Part shown: positions 27,026 to 35,518 of the stretch, one piece after another
Layout: each line of letters starts with the position of its first letter
How positions within the stretch are numbered: position 1 is the stretch's first letter
Source of the DNA: Zwartia panacis
GTDB taxonomy: Bacteria > Pseudomonadota > Gammaproteobacteria > Burkholderiales > Burkholderiaceae_B
Assembly: GCF_030410395.1 (NCBI RefSeq)
Contig: NZ_JAUHHF010000001.1
Location: 1-64,000, forward strand
Length of the DNA stretch: 64,000 nucleotides
Direction: 5' to 3'
The notes under the pieces: generated by a model
Database searches by the model: none
What the model was told of the DNA's origin: nothing
The model's input: the letters and a program-made list of their open reading frames with translations, nothing else
Program-made: the position numbers and the translations under genes

Positions 27026-27214
27026 CGCGCAAGGGGCCATGGCTCACAGTGCGCTGGCTTTCTCGGCCTGCTTTGCAGGCTACCCTCAGACCCCTTGCTT
27101 TGACGGAGACGACCCCAAACTCGCTTCGCTCAAACAGGGGGTCGTCTTTTTCCGTCAACGCTGCAGGGCTTCAGCTCGACAGACATCGCACTGTGAGCCA
27201 TCGGCCCCTGCGCG
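27026..27214. repeat. Large nested inverted-repeat element between convergent genes
   Basis: Outer arms of about 28 bases (27026-27053 and 27187-27214) are reverse complements with two single-base bulges. Inside are a perfect small hairpin (GCCTGC-TTT-GCAGGC, 27066-27080) and a 15-base imperfect stem (TGACGGAGACGACCCC at 27101-27116 with a right arm at 27138-27156) whose loop contains CTCGCTTCGCTC. The element fills nearly the whole gap between the stops of the fumarase and acyl-CoA synthetase genes. It could act as a bidirectional terminator, but its length and nested architecture resemble REP/BIME- or MITE-like repeats. Copy number cannot be judged from one window. Confidence 0.8.
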
Positions 27215-27226
27215 GGTTTTGATTAT

Positions 27227-28909
27227 TTAAGCGCTCGTACTTGAGGCTAGATTTTTTTCTGCTAGCTCTCTGAGTTTGACTCGCTGGAATTTGTCGCCGT
27301 TGGCGCTCGCTGTGGCCGGAAAGGCGTCGATGAACCAGAGATGGGCGGGAATTTTGAAGGCGGCGAGTTGTTTGGAGAGTCTGTTCAGAATAATGGCTGG
27401 GTCGATTGTTTCGTTGTTTGTGCGACCACTTTGTGTGTCTGACGGGATCACGAAAGCGACGGGTTTGAGTTGACCTTTGATTTCGATACCGACGACTTGT
27501 GCGCTTTTGATTTCGGGTTGTTCGGCGAGTACTTGCTCAATCTCGGTTGGATCGACGAGAAAACCGCCGAGCCGCATGGTGTCTCCCATTCTGGACTGAT
27601 AGACAAAGCTGCCGTCTGTTCGGGTGTAGCCGAGGTCGCCTGTCTTGAAAAAACCATCTTCTGTAAAAGCATCCTTGGTCGCTTGAGGATTGTTGAAATA
27701 GCCTTTGAATAAGGTTGGTGAGTGAATTTCCAGTTCACCTGAGATGCCTGGCGGACAAAGCTCTCCCGAGTCTGGATCTCGGGCGCGCACAGTGGCAAGA
27801 GCGCCTGCTGCGGTGTATCCGCCACCGAGTGCGCGCTCCTCAATGGGCATGTCTGCCTTTTGCAGGGAAAATAGCGCCATGACTTCGCTTGATCCGTACA
27901 AGCCGCGCATCGGAATGCCGCGCGGGATCAGGGCTTTCGCCAAGTCGATGAAGCGCGGACTGAATGAGGCAAAGCCAAAGGTTTTTAAAGAGGGAAAGGG
28001 AGTCGGATCGCTGTTTTCTGTCAAACGACGCAACATTTCGTCGCTGCCAAACACATGTGTGATGTGCTCGCTATGAATCAGCGCCGCTGCGGTATGTCCC
28101 TCAAAGAAATCCATGAGCACGACTGGCATACCGCCCGCCACAGCGCCCAGCACGCTGTTCAAGCCGAAGACTCCGCAAAGTGGGAGTGCCGCAAGCAGCT
28201 TATCGCCAGGCTCACCGAATCCGTAGCCTGAGGCAACATGTCCGGCATGCTCGCTGAGCGTGCGTTGGGTGTGCATGACGAGCTTGGGTCCCTTCGTTGT
28301 CCCCGAGGTCGTAAAGAACGCCATGTTTTGGTCTGCCAGTGTGCTGGGTCCATCGACAGGGCTGCGCTTAGTGGGCGTGATTGGAGTCGCGGTAGTCACA
28401 TCAGCATTCACATCAGCAGTCACCTTGGCATCCGTGACGCTAAAAGCAACCACAGGCCGCCCAAGCAAATGCGTGGGCGTTGAGGTGTCGGCATCCAGCA
28501 TGATGACACGTTGGAGATGTCGGAGTGCTTCTGGATCGACATCTTTGACAACTGCTGCGAAATCAATCTTCTTGAAATTGAGTTGCAGGATCAGTGTTGT
28601 GGCCTGAGAGTTCGTCAAAATGTACTGCAACTCGTGCGCACGATATTTTGTATTGACCGCGACAAGCGTCGCCCCGATCCTAGCAAGGGCAAAAAGGAGC
28701 ACCAGCCATTCGATCCGGTTGATCAGCCAAACCGCGACATGATCGCCTGGCTGAATGCCTTGTTTCATCAACCAGTCGGTTGTTGCTTGAACCTGTCGGT
28801 CAAACTGTAAGTAACTCACAGTTTGGCCATCCTGAACAAGCATGATGGCGTCTGGGGTACGCGTTAAGTGTTTTTGGTAGATCGAAAAAAGCGTACCCGC
28901 ATGCGACAT
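27227..28909 (-). CDS. AMP-forming acyl-CoA synthetase
   Basis: A 560-residue member of the ANL superfamily that adenylates a carboxylic acid and transfers it to CoA. Motifs in order are the P-loop-like FFTTSGTTKGPKLV (A3), GLYGSSEVMAL (A5) and GFFKTGDLGYTRTDGSF (A7/A8). A C-terminal Lys in ASANGDKFQRVKL fits the A10 position. The N-terminal half has WLINRIEWLVLLFALARIGA. It lies 1 base after livF and is the last gene of the minus-strand arm, so it probably activates the acid imported by the LIV-type transporter (inference). Chain length or aromatic preference is not readable. Confidence 0.92.
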   Translation of the reverse strand: MSHAGTLFSIYQKHLTRTPDAIMLVQDGQTVSYLQFDRQVQATTDWLMKQGIQPGDHVAVWLINRIEWLVLLFALARIGATLVAVNTKYRAHELQYILTNSQATTLILQLNFKKIDFAAVVKDVDPEALRHLQRVIMLDADTSTPTHLLGRPVVAFSVTDAKVTADVNADVTTATPITPTKRSPVDGPSTLADQNMAFFTTSGTTKGPKLVMHTQRTLSEHAGHVASGYGFGEPGDKLLAALPLCGVFGLNSVLGAVAGGMPVVLMDFFEGHTAAALIHSEHITHVFGSDEMLRRLTENSDPTPFPSLKTFGFASFSPRFIDLAKALIPRGIPMRGLYGSSEVMALFSLQKADMPIEERALGGGYTAAGALATVRARDPDSGELCPPGISGELEIHSPTLFKGYFNNPQATKDAFTEDGFFKTGDLGYTRTDGSFVYQSRMGDTMRLGGFLVDPTEIEQVLAEQPEIKSAQVVGIEIKGQLKPVAFVIPSDTQSGRTNNETIDPAIILNRLSKQLAAFKIPAHLWFIDAFPATASANGDKFQRVKLRELAEKNLASSTSA

Positions 28910-28910
28910 G

Positions 28911-29627
28911 TCAATACAGTTCCATCAATTCAGTGTTGTTACTAAAGTCCTCGGGGGAACCTTCGCGGATCAGCTGGCCGGATTTCATGACGATGACGCG
29001 ATCAGAAATCTTGAGTGCTTCTCGCACGTTTTGCTCAACGATCAAGATTGACATCTTGCGCTCTTGCTGGAGGGCGCGAATCGGTCCTGCCAAGTCTTGG
29101 AACAGTTTTGGGGCTAGACCGATTGACGGCTCATCAAGTAGTAAACAACGTGGTTGGCTCAGGAGCGCGCGACCCAAGGAAACCATTTGTTGCTGTCCGC
29201 CCGAAAGCGTACCGGCCCGTTGAGTATAGAAACGCTTGATCATGGGCAAGACTCCCATGACCCATTCAAGTCGGGCGCTTTGTTCGCCGACAGGGATATT
29301 GTTCGCCCAGAAACCGAGCTTCATGATTTCGGCAACCGTCAAACCGGGGAATACGCCACGACCCTCGGGGACAAGGGCAATACCGGCCGCACTGAGTTCT
29401 CTGGGGTCAGGTCGCTCGACAGATTTGCCTTCGAGTGTAATGGCCCCCTGCTCAAGCGGTACCAGTCCGAATAAAGCTTTGAGCAGCGTGGATTTGCCTG
29501 CGCCATTGTGTCCGATCAGACACAGGACCTCGTTGTATTGGAGGCTGACATTGAAGTCCTCGAGCACGGGACGTCCACCGTAACCCACGCGAAGATTTTT
29601 TGCTTCGAGAAAAGGGCCCTGGCTCAT
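28911..29627 (-). CDS. LivF-type ABC transporter ATP-binding protein
   Basis: A 238-residue ATPase of the branched-chain amino acid (HAAT/LIV) transporter family. Walker A is GHNGAGKST, the signature is TLSGGQQQMVSLGRALL, and Walker B is CLLLDEPSIGLAP. It starts inside the stop of the LivG-like gene (4-base overlap). With its partners it forms a complete importer; adjacency to acyl-CoA genes suggests a carboxylic acid rather than an amino acid ligand (inference). Confidence 0.93.
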   Translation of the reverse strand: MSQGPFLEAKNLRVGYGGRPVLEDFNVSLQYNEVLCLIGHNGAGKSTLLKALFGLVPLEQGAITLEGKSVERPDPRELSAAGIALVPEGRGVFPGLTVAEIMKLGFWANNIPVGEQSARLEWVMGVLPMIKRFYTQRAGTLSGGQQQMVSLGRALLSQPRCLLLDEPSIGLAPKLFQDLAGPIRALQQERKMSILIVEQNVREALKISDRVIVMKSGQLIREGSPEDFSNNTELMELY

Positions 29628-30406
29628 GAGCGATCTCCAAAATAAATGGCCGCAAGGTGAGGATCTTTCAGGATATCCTGCGAGCTTCCTTGCGCCAGAA
29701 GTTTGCCCTGATCCAGAAAGGCAACGCGGTCAGAGAGTTTGATCACGATGTCGAGGTTGTGCTCAATGATGCAGATTGTGATGCCGCGTTTCGCATAGTC
29801 ACGAAGTAGTGTCACAAAACGTTCGAACGAGCGAGGATCCAGGCCAGAGGCCGGTTCATCCAGCAGCCAGAGTTTGGCCTCGCTTGCCATGATGCGCGCC
29901 AGACTCAGGAATTTACGTTCAGCGTAAGCAAGATCCACCGCGCGTTCTTGACGTTTGTCGCTCAGTTGGGTTTCCTGAAGGATCTCGGTGACACGTTGTT
30001 CCGCAGCGACTCTGCCACCTTGCCAGAGCCAACTGCTGCGCTCCATGACCGTCATGATATTTTCTTCGACGGTCATCTGGTTAAACAGACGCAGATCCTG
30101 AAACGTGCGCGCGATTCCCATGCGGGCGATACGCCAGGGTTCGATGCCTTTGAGTGGTTGTCCGAGCCAATGGACGGTTCCGCTCGAGGGCACCAGATGG
30201 CCGGTGATGAGGTTGAATAAAGTCGTCTTTCCAGCGCCATTCGGTCCCACGAGTGTGGTGATCACACCTGCGGGTAAGTCCATCGTGACATCTGAAATGG
30301 CCTGGAGACCGCCAAAATTTTTATTCAGGCCACGGATTTCAAGCAGGATCTCTTGAGCAGAGTCGATTGCCGGGGCGTGACGTTCTGATGCGGTTACTGT
30401 CGTCAT
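29624..30406 (-). CDS. LivG-type ABC transporter ATP-binding protein
   Basis: The 260-residue second ATPase of the LIV-type importer. Walker A is GPNGAGKTTLFNLITG and Walker B is LWLLDEPASGLDP. The signature is degenerate: the region before LARIMASEAK reads DLAYAERKFLSLA instead of LSGGQ, unlike most LivG proteins, so it may be the less active site of the ATPase pair. It overlaps both neighbours by 4 bases. Confidence 0.92.
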   Translation of the reverse strand: MTTVTASERHAPAIDSAQEILLEIRGLNKNFGGLQAISDVTMDLPAGVITTLVGPNGAGKTTLFNLITGHLVPSSGTVHWLGQPLKGIEPWRIARMGIARTFQDLRLFNQMTVEENIMTVMERSSWLWQGGRVAAEQRVTEILQETQLSDKRQERAVDLAYAERKFLSLARIMASEAKLWLLDEPASGLDPRSFERFVTLLRDYAKRGITICIIEHNLDIVIKLSDRVAFLDQGKLLAQGSSQDILKDPHLAAIYFGDRS

Positions 30407-31287
30407 GCTGATTTCCCCTTTGTGCGTCCGCCCACCAGACCACCGGGTCTGAACATCATAAGCAGGACCATGGCGAGTCCGTAAATAATCTGCTGAATGG
30501 TTCCAAGCTCAGAGGGCGGCAGGAAAGGCAGATAGGTGAGCGCTGCAGGTAAAGACATCAACAACGCAGCGCCTACGATGGGTCCAAACAGCGTGCCTGT
30601 CCCGCCAATGATCACCATCGCCATTAACAGAATCGACATCTCCAGCATGAAACTCTCTGGGTTGATGAAGCTCATGTAAAAAGCGTAAAGAGATCCCGCA
30701 ACGCCGGCGAGTCCGGATGAAACTGCCACAGAGAGTGTTTTGACCGCATTCACGTGCTTGCCATATGTTTGCGCGGCCGACTCGCTGTCTCGGATCGCCA
30801 TCAGGCTGCGTCCGAAGCTGCCTCTCACCAGAAGTGCCGTGATGCCGAGCACCAGCAACAGGATGACGAGAGCGAGAGCAAGAAAAGCCGTATCGTTGTT
30901 GAAGACATAGCCAAACAGGTTGGGGCGCGGGATGCCGATCATTCCCCCGAGTCCGCCAGTCACGGATTTCCATTCAGAAAAAATGGTCACTCCGATGACT
31001 TGCAAGCCAAGGGAAGCCGCGACAAAGTACTCCCCCCGAACACGCAGAGCCGGCAGCGCAAGCGCCATTGACAGGACTGCCGAGATAACAGCCGAAGCTA
31101 GCATGCACAGTAGCAGCGAGTCCGAGAAGTTCAGCGCGATATAGGCTGTCGCATAAGCACCCACGCCAAAGAAAATCGCATGGGCCAGAGAAAAAATTCC
31201 CGCATAGCCCATGATGAAATTCAGCGTCAGGGCCAGGATGCCATTGATGCAGAAAAGAACAGCGATATTTTGTAGGTAGGCAATCAT
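30403..31287 (-). CDS. LivM-type ABC transporter permease
   Basis: A 294-residue integral membrane permease of the LIV family. The start is the ATG at 31287, preceded by GGAAGGA; an in-frame start at 31332 would overlap livH by 32 bases and is less likely. The family segment TLNFIMGYAGIFSLAHAIFFG and the EAA-like loop (GRSLMAIRDSESAAQTYG) that contacts the ATPases are both clear. About eight to ten hydrophobic helices are visible. Confidence 0.92.
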   Translation of the reverse strand: MIAYLQNIAVLFCINGILALTLNFIMGYAGIFSLAHAIFFGVGAYATAYIALNFSDSLLLCMLASAVISAVLSMALALPALRVRGEYFVAASLGLQVIGVTIFSEWKSVTGGLGGMIGIPRPNLFGYVFNNDTAFLALALVILLLVLGITALLVRGSFGRSLMAIRDSESAAQTYGKHVNAVKTLSVAVSSGLAGVAGSLYAFYMSFINPESFMLEMSILLMAMVIIGGTGTLFGPIVGAALLMSLPAALTYLPFLPPSELGTIQQIIYGLAMVLLMMFRPGGLVGGRTKGKSA

Positions 31288-31300
31288 TTTTTGTCCTTCC

Positions 31301-32173
31301 TCAAGAAACAGTGGCTCGACCGTACACGCCACCGGGACGGAACAGGATGAACAGGAACAAAATCACAAAAGTGACTGCCTCACTCCACTGAGGGTCGATA
31401 AAGGCCAGGCAAAGATTTTCAGCCAGGCCAAGCAGCAGGCCCGCTACAGCTGCGCCTCTCAAGCTGCCGACACCACCGACGATCGTGGCAGCGATACTGA
31501 TCAGCATGATGTGGTGACCCATCGCGGGGTTCAGGCCCGAGGTCGCGGCAGTCAGAATGGCTGCAGGGACGACCAGGATGGAGCCGATCAGAAATACATA
31601 TTGAGACAGGCGGCGGGGCGTCAGACCATAGACTTCAATCAGCGCTGGATTTTCACCCAGGGCGCGCAAGGCGATGCCTAGATTGGTTCGCGTCAGGAGC
31701 CACTGCAACAACGCGAACGAGACAATGGCGCATACAAATACGACGCCCGCGATCGGAGCGATAAAGAGTCCTGGAATCAACTCCAGACTTTTGCTCAAGG
31801 GTGTGCTGACTGTCACCATGCCTCGACCGAACACGATCGAGATGACGTTCTGGACTATGATCGCAGCACCAAAAGAGGCGACAAAGACCGTGAAGAACGA
31901 ACCTTCGTGACGTTGAATCACTGCGTAGACCCAGCGATCCAGCAGAACACCGAACAAGCCTGCCGCGGCGGCTGAGGCGAGTGCGGCAAGTGGCCATGCC
32001 CACCCGAGTACGGCATAGCACTCATAAAAAACAAAACCCGCGATTGTGAATGTCGCACCATGCGCGGCATGAAATACGCGGGTCATACCAAAAATCAGTG
32101 AAAAGCCGGCTGCGATCAATGCGTAAAGCGCACCAGTTTGCAGACCATTGGCGAGTAATTGGGCAAACAGCAT
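31301..32173 (-). CDS. LivH-type ABC transporter permease
   Basis: A 290-residue membrane permease, partner of the LivM-like protein. The N-terminus LLANGLQTGALYALIAAGFS is characteristic, followed by IFGMTRVFHAAHGATFTIAG, and the cytoplasmic loop is RTNLGIALRALGENPALIEVYG. It lies 76 bases downstream of the binding-protein gene, with a strong hairpin in between that probably reduces its expression relative to the receptor. Confidence 0.92.
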   Translation of the reverse strand: MLFAQLLANGLQTGALYALIAAGFSLIFGMTRVFHAAHGATFTIAGFVFYECYAVLGWAWPLAALASAAAAGLFGVLLDRWVYAVIQRHEGSFFTVFVASFGAAIIVQNVISIVFGRGMVTVSTPLSKSLELIPGLFIAPIAGVVFVCAIVSFALLQWLLTRTNLGIALRALGENPALIEVYGLTPRRLSQYVFLIGSILVVPAAILTAATSGLNPAMGHHIMLISIAATIVGGVGSLRGAAVAGLLLGLAENLCLAFIDPQWSEAVTFVILFLFILFRPGGVYGRATVS

Positions 32174-32203
32174 AAAGCAGTGTCCTATTTAGGCAACTAG
32201 AAG

Positions 32204-32226
32204 ACGCGTGGACCACGTCCACGCGT
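32204..32226 (-). promoter_or_regulatory. Intercistronic hairpin between livK-like and livH-like genes
   Basis: A perfect 10-base stem ACGCGTGGAC (32204-32213) with a 3-base loop and GTCCACGCGT (32217-32226) lies between the stop of the binding-protein gene and the permease start. No T-run follows on the minus strand, so it is more likely an mRNA-stabilising or attenuating stem than a full terminator. Such stems commonly raise receptor over permease levels in ABC operons. Confidence 0.7.
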
Positions 32227-32249
32227 TTGTTTACTGCGGACTCTGATGA

Positions 32250-33368
32250 TTATTTGCCTGCAGCGATCAGTTTGCTGGTGCCATCACCGACGATCTCGTT
32301 GATTTGGATCGGTGACTTCACAGTACCGTCATCCGCGAAAGAAACGGTCGCGCCGACGAACTGGAAGTTTTTGGTGGCTTTGCGCTGAGCCAGCAAATTC
32401 TCGCCTGTCACAGGCTTACCTGCTTTTTCAAGCGCAGCAGCCAACTCTGCAAAAGTCAACACGGCGTTGTAATAGTTGAGCACGTACATGTTGGGCTCTT
32501 TGCCGTATTTCTTTTTGTAGTCCTCTTCGACACGCTTGGTCAGTGGATCGTCTTTATTCAGAGTCACCTGCTGGCTGGTGTAGACCAGGCCTTTCGCTTC
32601 TGGAAGCTTCAAGATCGAAGGCAAGGACATCGCAGAGTAGCTGGCCAAGGGCTGGCTCACGCCATTGTCGCGCAACTGCTTGACCAATTGAACCTGCTGG
32701 TTCCCGTAGGTGGCGATATACACGGCATCGGGTTTGGTGTCGCGAACGCGAGCAGCCACGCCGGAGAATTGTTGAGCGGTTGTTGGAATAGAGAAGGAGC
32801 CCACGACATCACCACCGGCGGCCTTCACTTCTTTGGTGAGGTCTTTCAGGACCGCCTGACCAAGGGGATCATCGACGTAAATCAGCGCGATACGCTTGTA
32901 GCCTTTTTCTTTGACCAGATAGGGCACCATCGCTGTGACTTCAAAGTTTGCGAGAGGAATCGTGTTCCAGAAGTACTCGCCCAGCATGGCAAGATCAGGA
33001 CCCACGCCACCGCCATTGACCATGACAGTCTTAGTTTTTGCACCAATCGGCGCCATCGCTTTGGATACGCCTGTAAATGCCGACAAAATGTAGGGGACCT
33101 TGCTGACGTTGATCAGCTTGTTCGCGGCAATCACACCTTGGGCGGGTAAGGCCTGGCTATCTTCGTAAATGGCGCTCAGTTTGCCCGACAGTTTTTTATC
33201 AGCATTGATATGCTCGATGGCCAAATCCACTCCGGAACTAAATACCTGACCGTATTCGGCGTTCGCACCGCTCAATGGAAAGGCTGCGCCGATCTGGTAG
33301 TCCTTGGCTAGCGCGGGAGTCGCCAGCGCTGCGTGCAATAAAGTCAAACCTACGAGTAACTTCTTCAT
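32250..33368 (-). CDS. LIV-type ABC transporter substrate-binding protein
   Basis: A 372-residue periplasmic receptor (type I periplasmic-binding fold, Peripla_BP_6). The signal peptide MKKLLVGLTLLHAALATPALA is followed by KDYQIGAAFPLSGANAEYGQ. GGAG precedes the ATG by 9 bases. The ligand pocket cannot be read; the surrounding CoA-ligase, CaiB and beta-oxidation-type genes suggest an organic or aromatic acid (inference). It is preceded by the CaiB/BaiF gene after a 76-base gap that could contain its own promoter. Confidence 0.92.
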   Translation of the reverse strand: MKKLLVGLTLLHAALATPALAKDYQIGAAFPLSGANAEYGQVFSSGVDLAIEHINADKKLSGKLSAIYEDSQALPAQGVIAANKLINVSKVPYILSAFTGVSKAMAPIGAKTKTVMVNGGGVGPDLAMLGEYFWNTIPLANFEVTAMVPYLVKEKGYKRIALIYVDDPLGQAVLKDLTKEVKAAGGDVVGSFSIPTTAQQFSGVAARVRDTKPDAVYIATYGNQQVQLVKQLRDNGVSQPLASYSAMSLPSILKLPEAKGLVYTSQQVTLNKDDPLTKRVEEDYKKKYGKEPNMYVLNYYNAVLTFAELAAALEKAGKPVTGENLLAQRKATKNFQFVGATVSFADDGTVKSPIQINEIVGDGTSKLIAAGK

Positions 33369-33444
33369 GTGTCTTGTCTCCGAAATGTATGAAAGGACTG
33401 CTTTCCAATATTTACTCTGATTGATGAACTGAACGTTTTAAAGA

Positions 33445-34665
33445 TCAGGACGTCCGGCCCAGCAACTCCTTTAGGATCTCTTCTGTGTGTTGCCCCAGTA
33501 GCGGAGCGGCCCGCTTGTATTGCACGGGAGTCGCTGAAAAAATCATCGGGCTCGCCGTGGTGGGCGAGGTGCCGCCCGTCGGGTGAGGGATGTTTTTCCA
33601 GATCTCGCGAGCCTTGACCTGTGGGTGGTCAAATACCTGGTCGATGGTCTGGATCGGTCCGCAAGGCACGCCAACGGCTTCGAGCTTGGCGATCCATTCG
33701 TCGCGTTTGCCTGTCGCCATGATTTTTTCGAGGACAGGGATCAATTCGTCGCGATGCAGGATGCGCTGACGATTTGTCACGAACTTTGGATCCGTCGCGT
33801 ATTCGGGGATGCCGATCGCACCGCAAAAAGAGCGGTACTGTGAATCGTTGCCGACCGCGACGATCATGAATCCATCTGATGTTTTAAACACCTGATAAGG
33901 CACGACGTTCTGATGGGCGTTGCCCGCGCGTCCGGGAGCCTTACCCGTTGTCATATAGTTCAGGTTCTGGTTGGCCAGCATCGAGACGTGACAGTCGAGC
34001 AAAGCGATGTCGAGGTGTTGTCCCAAACCACTATGATTGCGCTCTTGAAGCGCAGCCAAAATGGCGACGGAGGCATACATGCCGGTGATGATATCCGTGA
34101 CGGCCACACCTGCTTTCTGTGGACCGCCTCCGGGTAAGTCATCGCGCTCTCCTGTAATACTCATCAGGCCGCCCATGCCCTGAATCATGAAGTCATAGCC
34201 CGGGCGTTCGGCGTACGGACCCGTCTGACCAAAACCGGTGATGGAACAGTAGATCAGGCGAGGAAACTCTTGCTTCATGCTGTCGTAGTCGAGACCGTAT
34301 TGCTTGAGCCCGCCTACTTTGAAGTTTTCAACCAGTATGTCGCAGTGTTTGGCGAGCTCTTTGACGAGCTTGATGCCTTCCGGACTCGCCAGATCGATTT
34401 CAATCGAGCGTTTGTTGCGGTTGGTGCTGAGATAGTAGGCCGCCTCGGTCGTATCGTTGCCGTCTTGGTCTTTTAGAAACGGCGGCCCCCATGCTCGCGT
34501 GTCGTCACCGAGTTTGGGTCGCTCGACCTTGATGACATCCGCGCCTAGATCGGCCAGATTTTGCGTACACCACGGACCGGCGAGTACTCTGGATAAATCC
34601 AGAACGCGTATGCCGGCCAAGGGTGCGCGACGGGGAGGGGAGTCCTGATTGACTGCTGTGGTCAT
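33445..34665 (-). CDS. CaiB/BaiF (class III) CoA-transferase 1
   Basis: A 406-residue formyl-CoA transferase-family protein that moves CoA between carboxylic acids. The N-terminal GIRVLDLSRVLAGPWCTQNL and the SITGFGQTGPYAERPGYDFM segment are diagnostic, and the catalytic Asp is present as Asp224 in LDIALLDC. Overall it resembles proteins of the succinyl-CoA:glutarate CoA-transferase (SUGCT) group, so a dicarboxylate acceptor is plausible (inference). Its ATG overlaps the MaoC stop by 4 bases. Confidence 0.9.
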   Translation of the reverse strand: MTTAVNQDSPPRRAPLAGIRVLDLSRVLAGPWCTQNLADLGADVIKVERPKLGDDTRAWGPPFLKDQDGNDTTEAAYYLSTNRNKRSIEIDLASPEGIKLVKELAKHCDILVENFKVGGLKQYGLDYDSMKQEFPRLIYCSITGFGQTGPYAERPGYDFMIQGMGGLMSITGERDDLPGGGPQKAGVAVTDIITGMYASVAILAALQERNHSGLGQHLDIALLDCHVSMLANQNLNYMTTGKAPGRAGNAHQNVVPYQVFKTSDGFMIVAVGNDSQYRSFCGAIGIPEYATDPKFVTNRQRILHRDELIPVLEKIMATGKRDEWIAKLEAVGVPCGPIQTIDQVFDHPQVKAREIWKNIPHPTGGTSPTTASPMIFSATPVQYKRAAPLLGQHTEEILKELLGRTS

Positions 34666-35516
34666 GCTTTGATTCCTGCGTATCCATGGCTTAAAACGAC
34701 GACATCACGTTCAGCGACCTTGGCCCGAAAACGAACGGCTTCTTTGCCATCGCGCCACATTTCACAGACGAGTGTTTCGCCTGGAAACACGGGTGAAGAA
34801 AAGCGTGTGTGCAGCGCGGTCAGCCGGGTTGCGTCATTGCTGCAAGCGGTCTGAACGATTGCTCGAGCCGCCACACCATAGGTGCACAAACCATGCAGGA
34901 TCGGGCGCGGGTAGCCTGCGCGTTCAGCGACAGCAGGATCGGCGTGCAGTGGATTGTTATCGGCACACAGCCGGTAAATCAAAGCGGCCTGAGGCAGAGT
35001 TGGCAAGGCGCAGGTCATGTCCGGTGCGCGATCAGGCGTAGCTTCGAGTGCTGGTGGGCTTTCATCAGATTGACTGAGGCCGCCATCACCGCGACAAAAC
35101 GTCGTTGAGCCGATTGTGACGAGATGATTGCCGGCATCGTCGTGCAAAGTACGCTCGGATAAAACCAGCGCACCTTTGTCAGCGCCTTTGTCGATCACAT
35201 GCGTGATGCGCGTGCGACCAATGACGCGACCAGCGGCCGGCAAAGGTTTGTGAATGGTCAGGCGCTGCTCGCCATGGACGAGCTTGACCCAGTTGATGCC
35301 GGCTTTAGGGTCTTTCATCCAGAAACCGGGATAGCCCAACACGACCGCCATCGTCGGAAACGCCTGCAAATTTTGTTCGTAGACGTATTTCAAGTGATCG
35401 GGATTGGTGGGCTCCTGGCCGAATCCGATACCGAGTGCGTACAAGATGCTGTCGTTCTCGGTGTAGGTCCGATCAACTTCGGGGAAGACCCAGTTTTTAA
35501 TTAGCTGATAGTCCAT
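34662..35516 (-). CDS. MaoC/hydratase-2 (MFE-2-type) enoyl-CoA hydratase
   Basis: A 284-residue double-hotdog protein matching the hydratase-2 region of peroxisomal multifunctional enzyme 2. The N-terminal half has the substrate-binding YTENDSILYALGIGFG, and the C-terminal half has the catalytic YRLCADNNPLHADP with Asp186 and His191. The usual SGD of this motif is CAD here. ILHGLCTYGVAAR follows, as in MFE-2. It should hydrate trans-2-enoyl-CoA to (R)-3-hydroxyacyl-CoA, fitting the MFE-2-type dehydrogenase encoded 2 bases upstream. It is translationally coupled to CaiB 1. Confidence 0.9.
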   Translation of the reverse strand: MDYQLIKNWVFPEVDRTYTENDSILYALGIGFGQEPTNPDHLKYVYEQNLQAFPTMAVVLGYPGFWMKDPKAGINWVKLVHGEQRLTIHKPLPAAGRVIGRTRITHVIDKGADKGALVLSERTLHDDAGNHLVTIGSTTFCRGDGGLSQSDESPPALEATPDRAPDMTCALPTLPQAALIYRLCADNNPLHADPAVAERAGYPRPILHGLCTYGVAARAIVQTACSNDATRLTALHTRFSSPVFPGETLVCEMWRDGKEAVRFRAKVAERDVVVLSHGYAGIKA

Positions 35517-35518
35517 GA

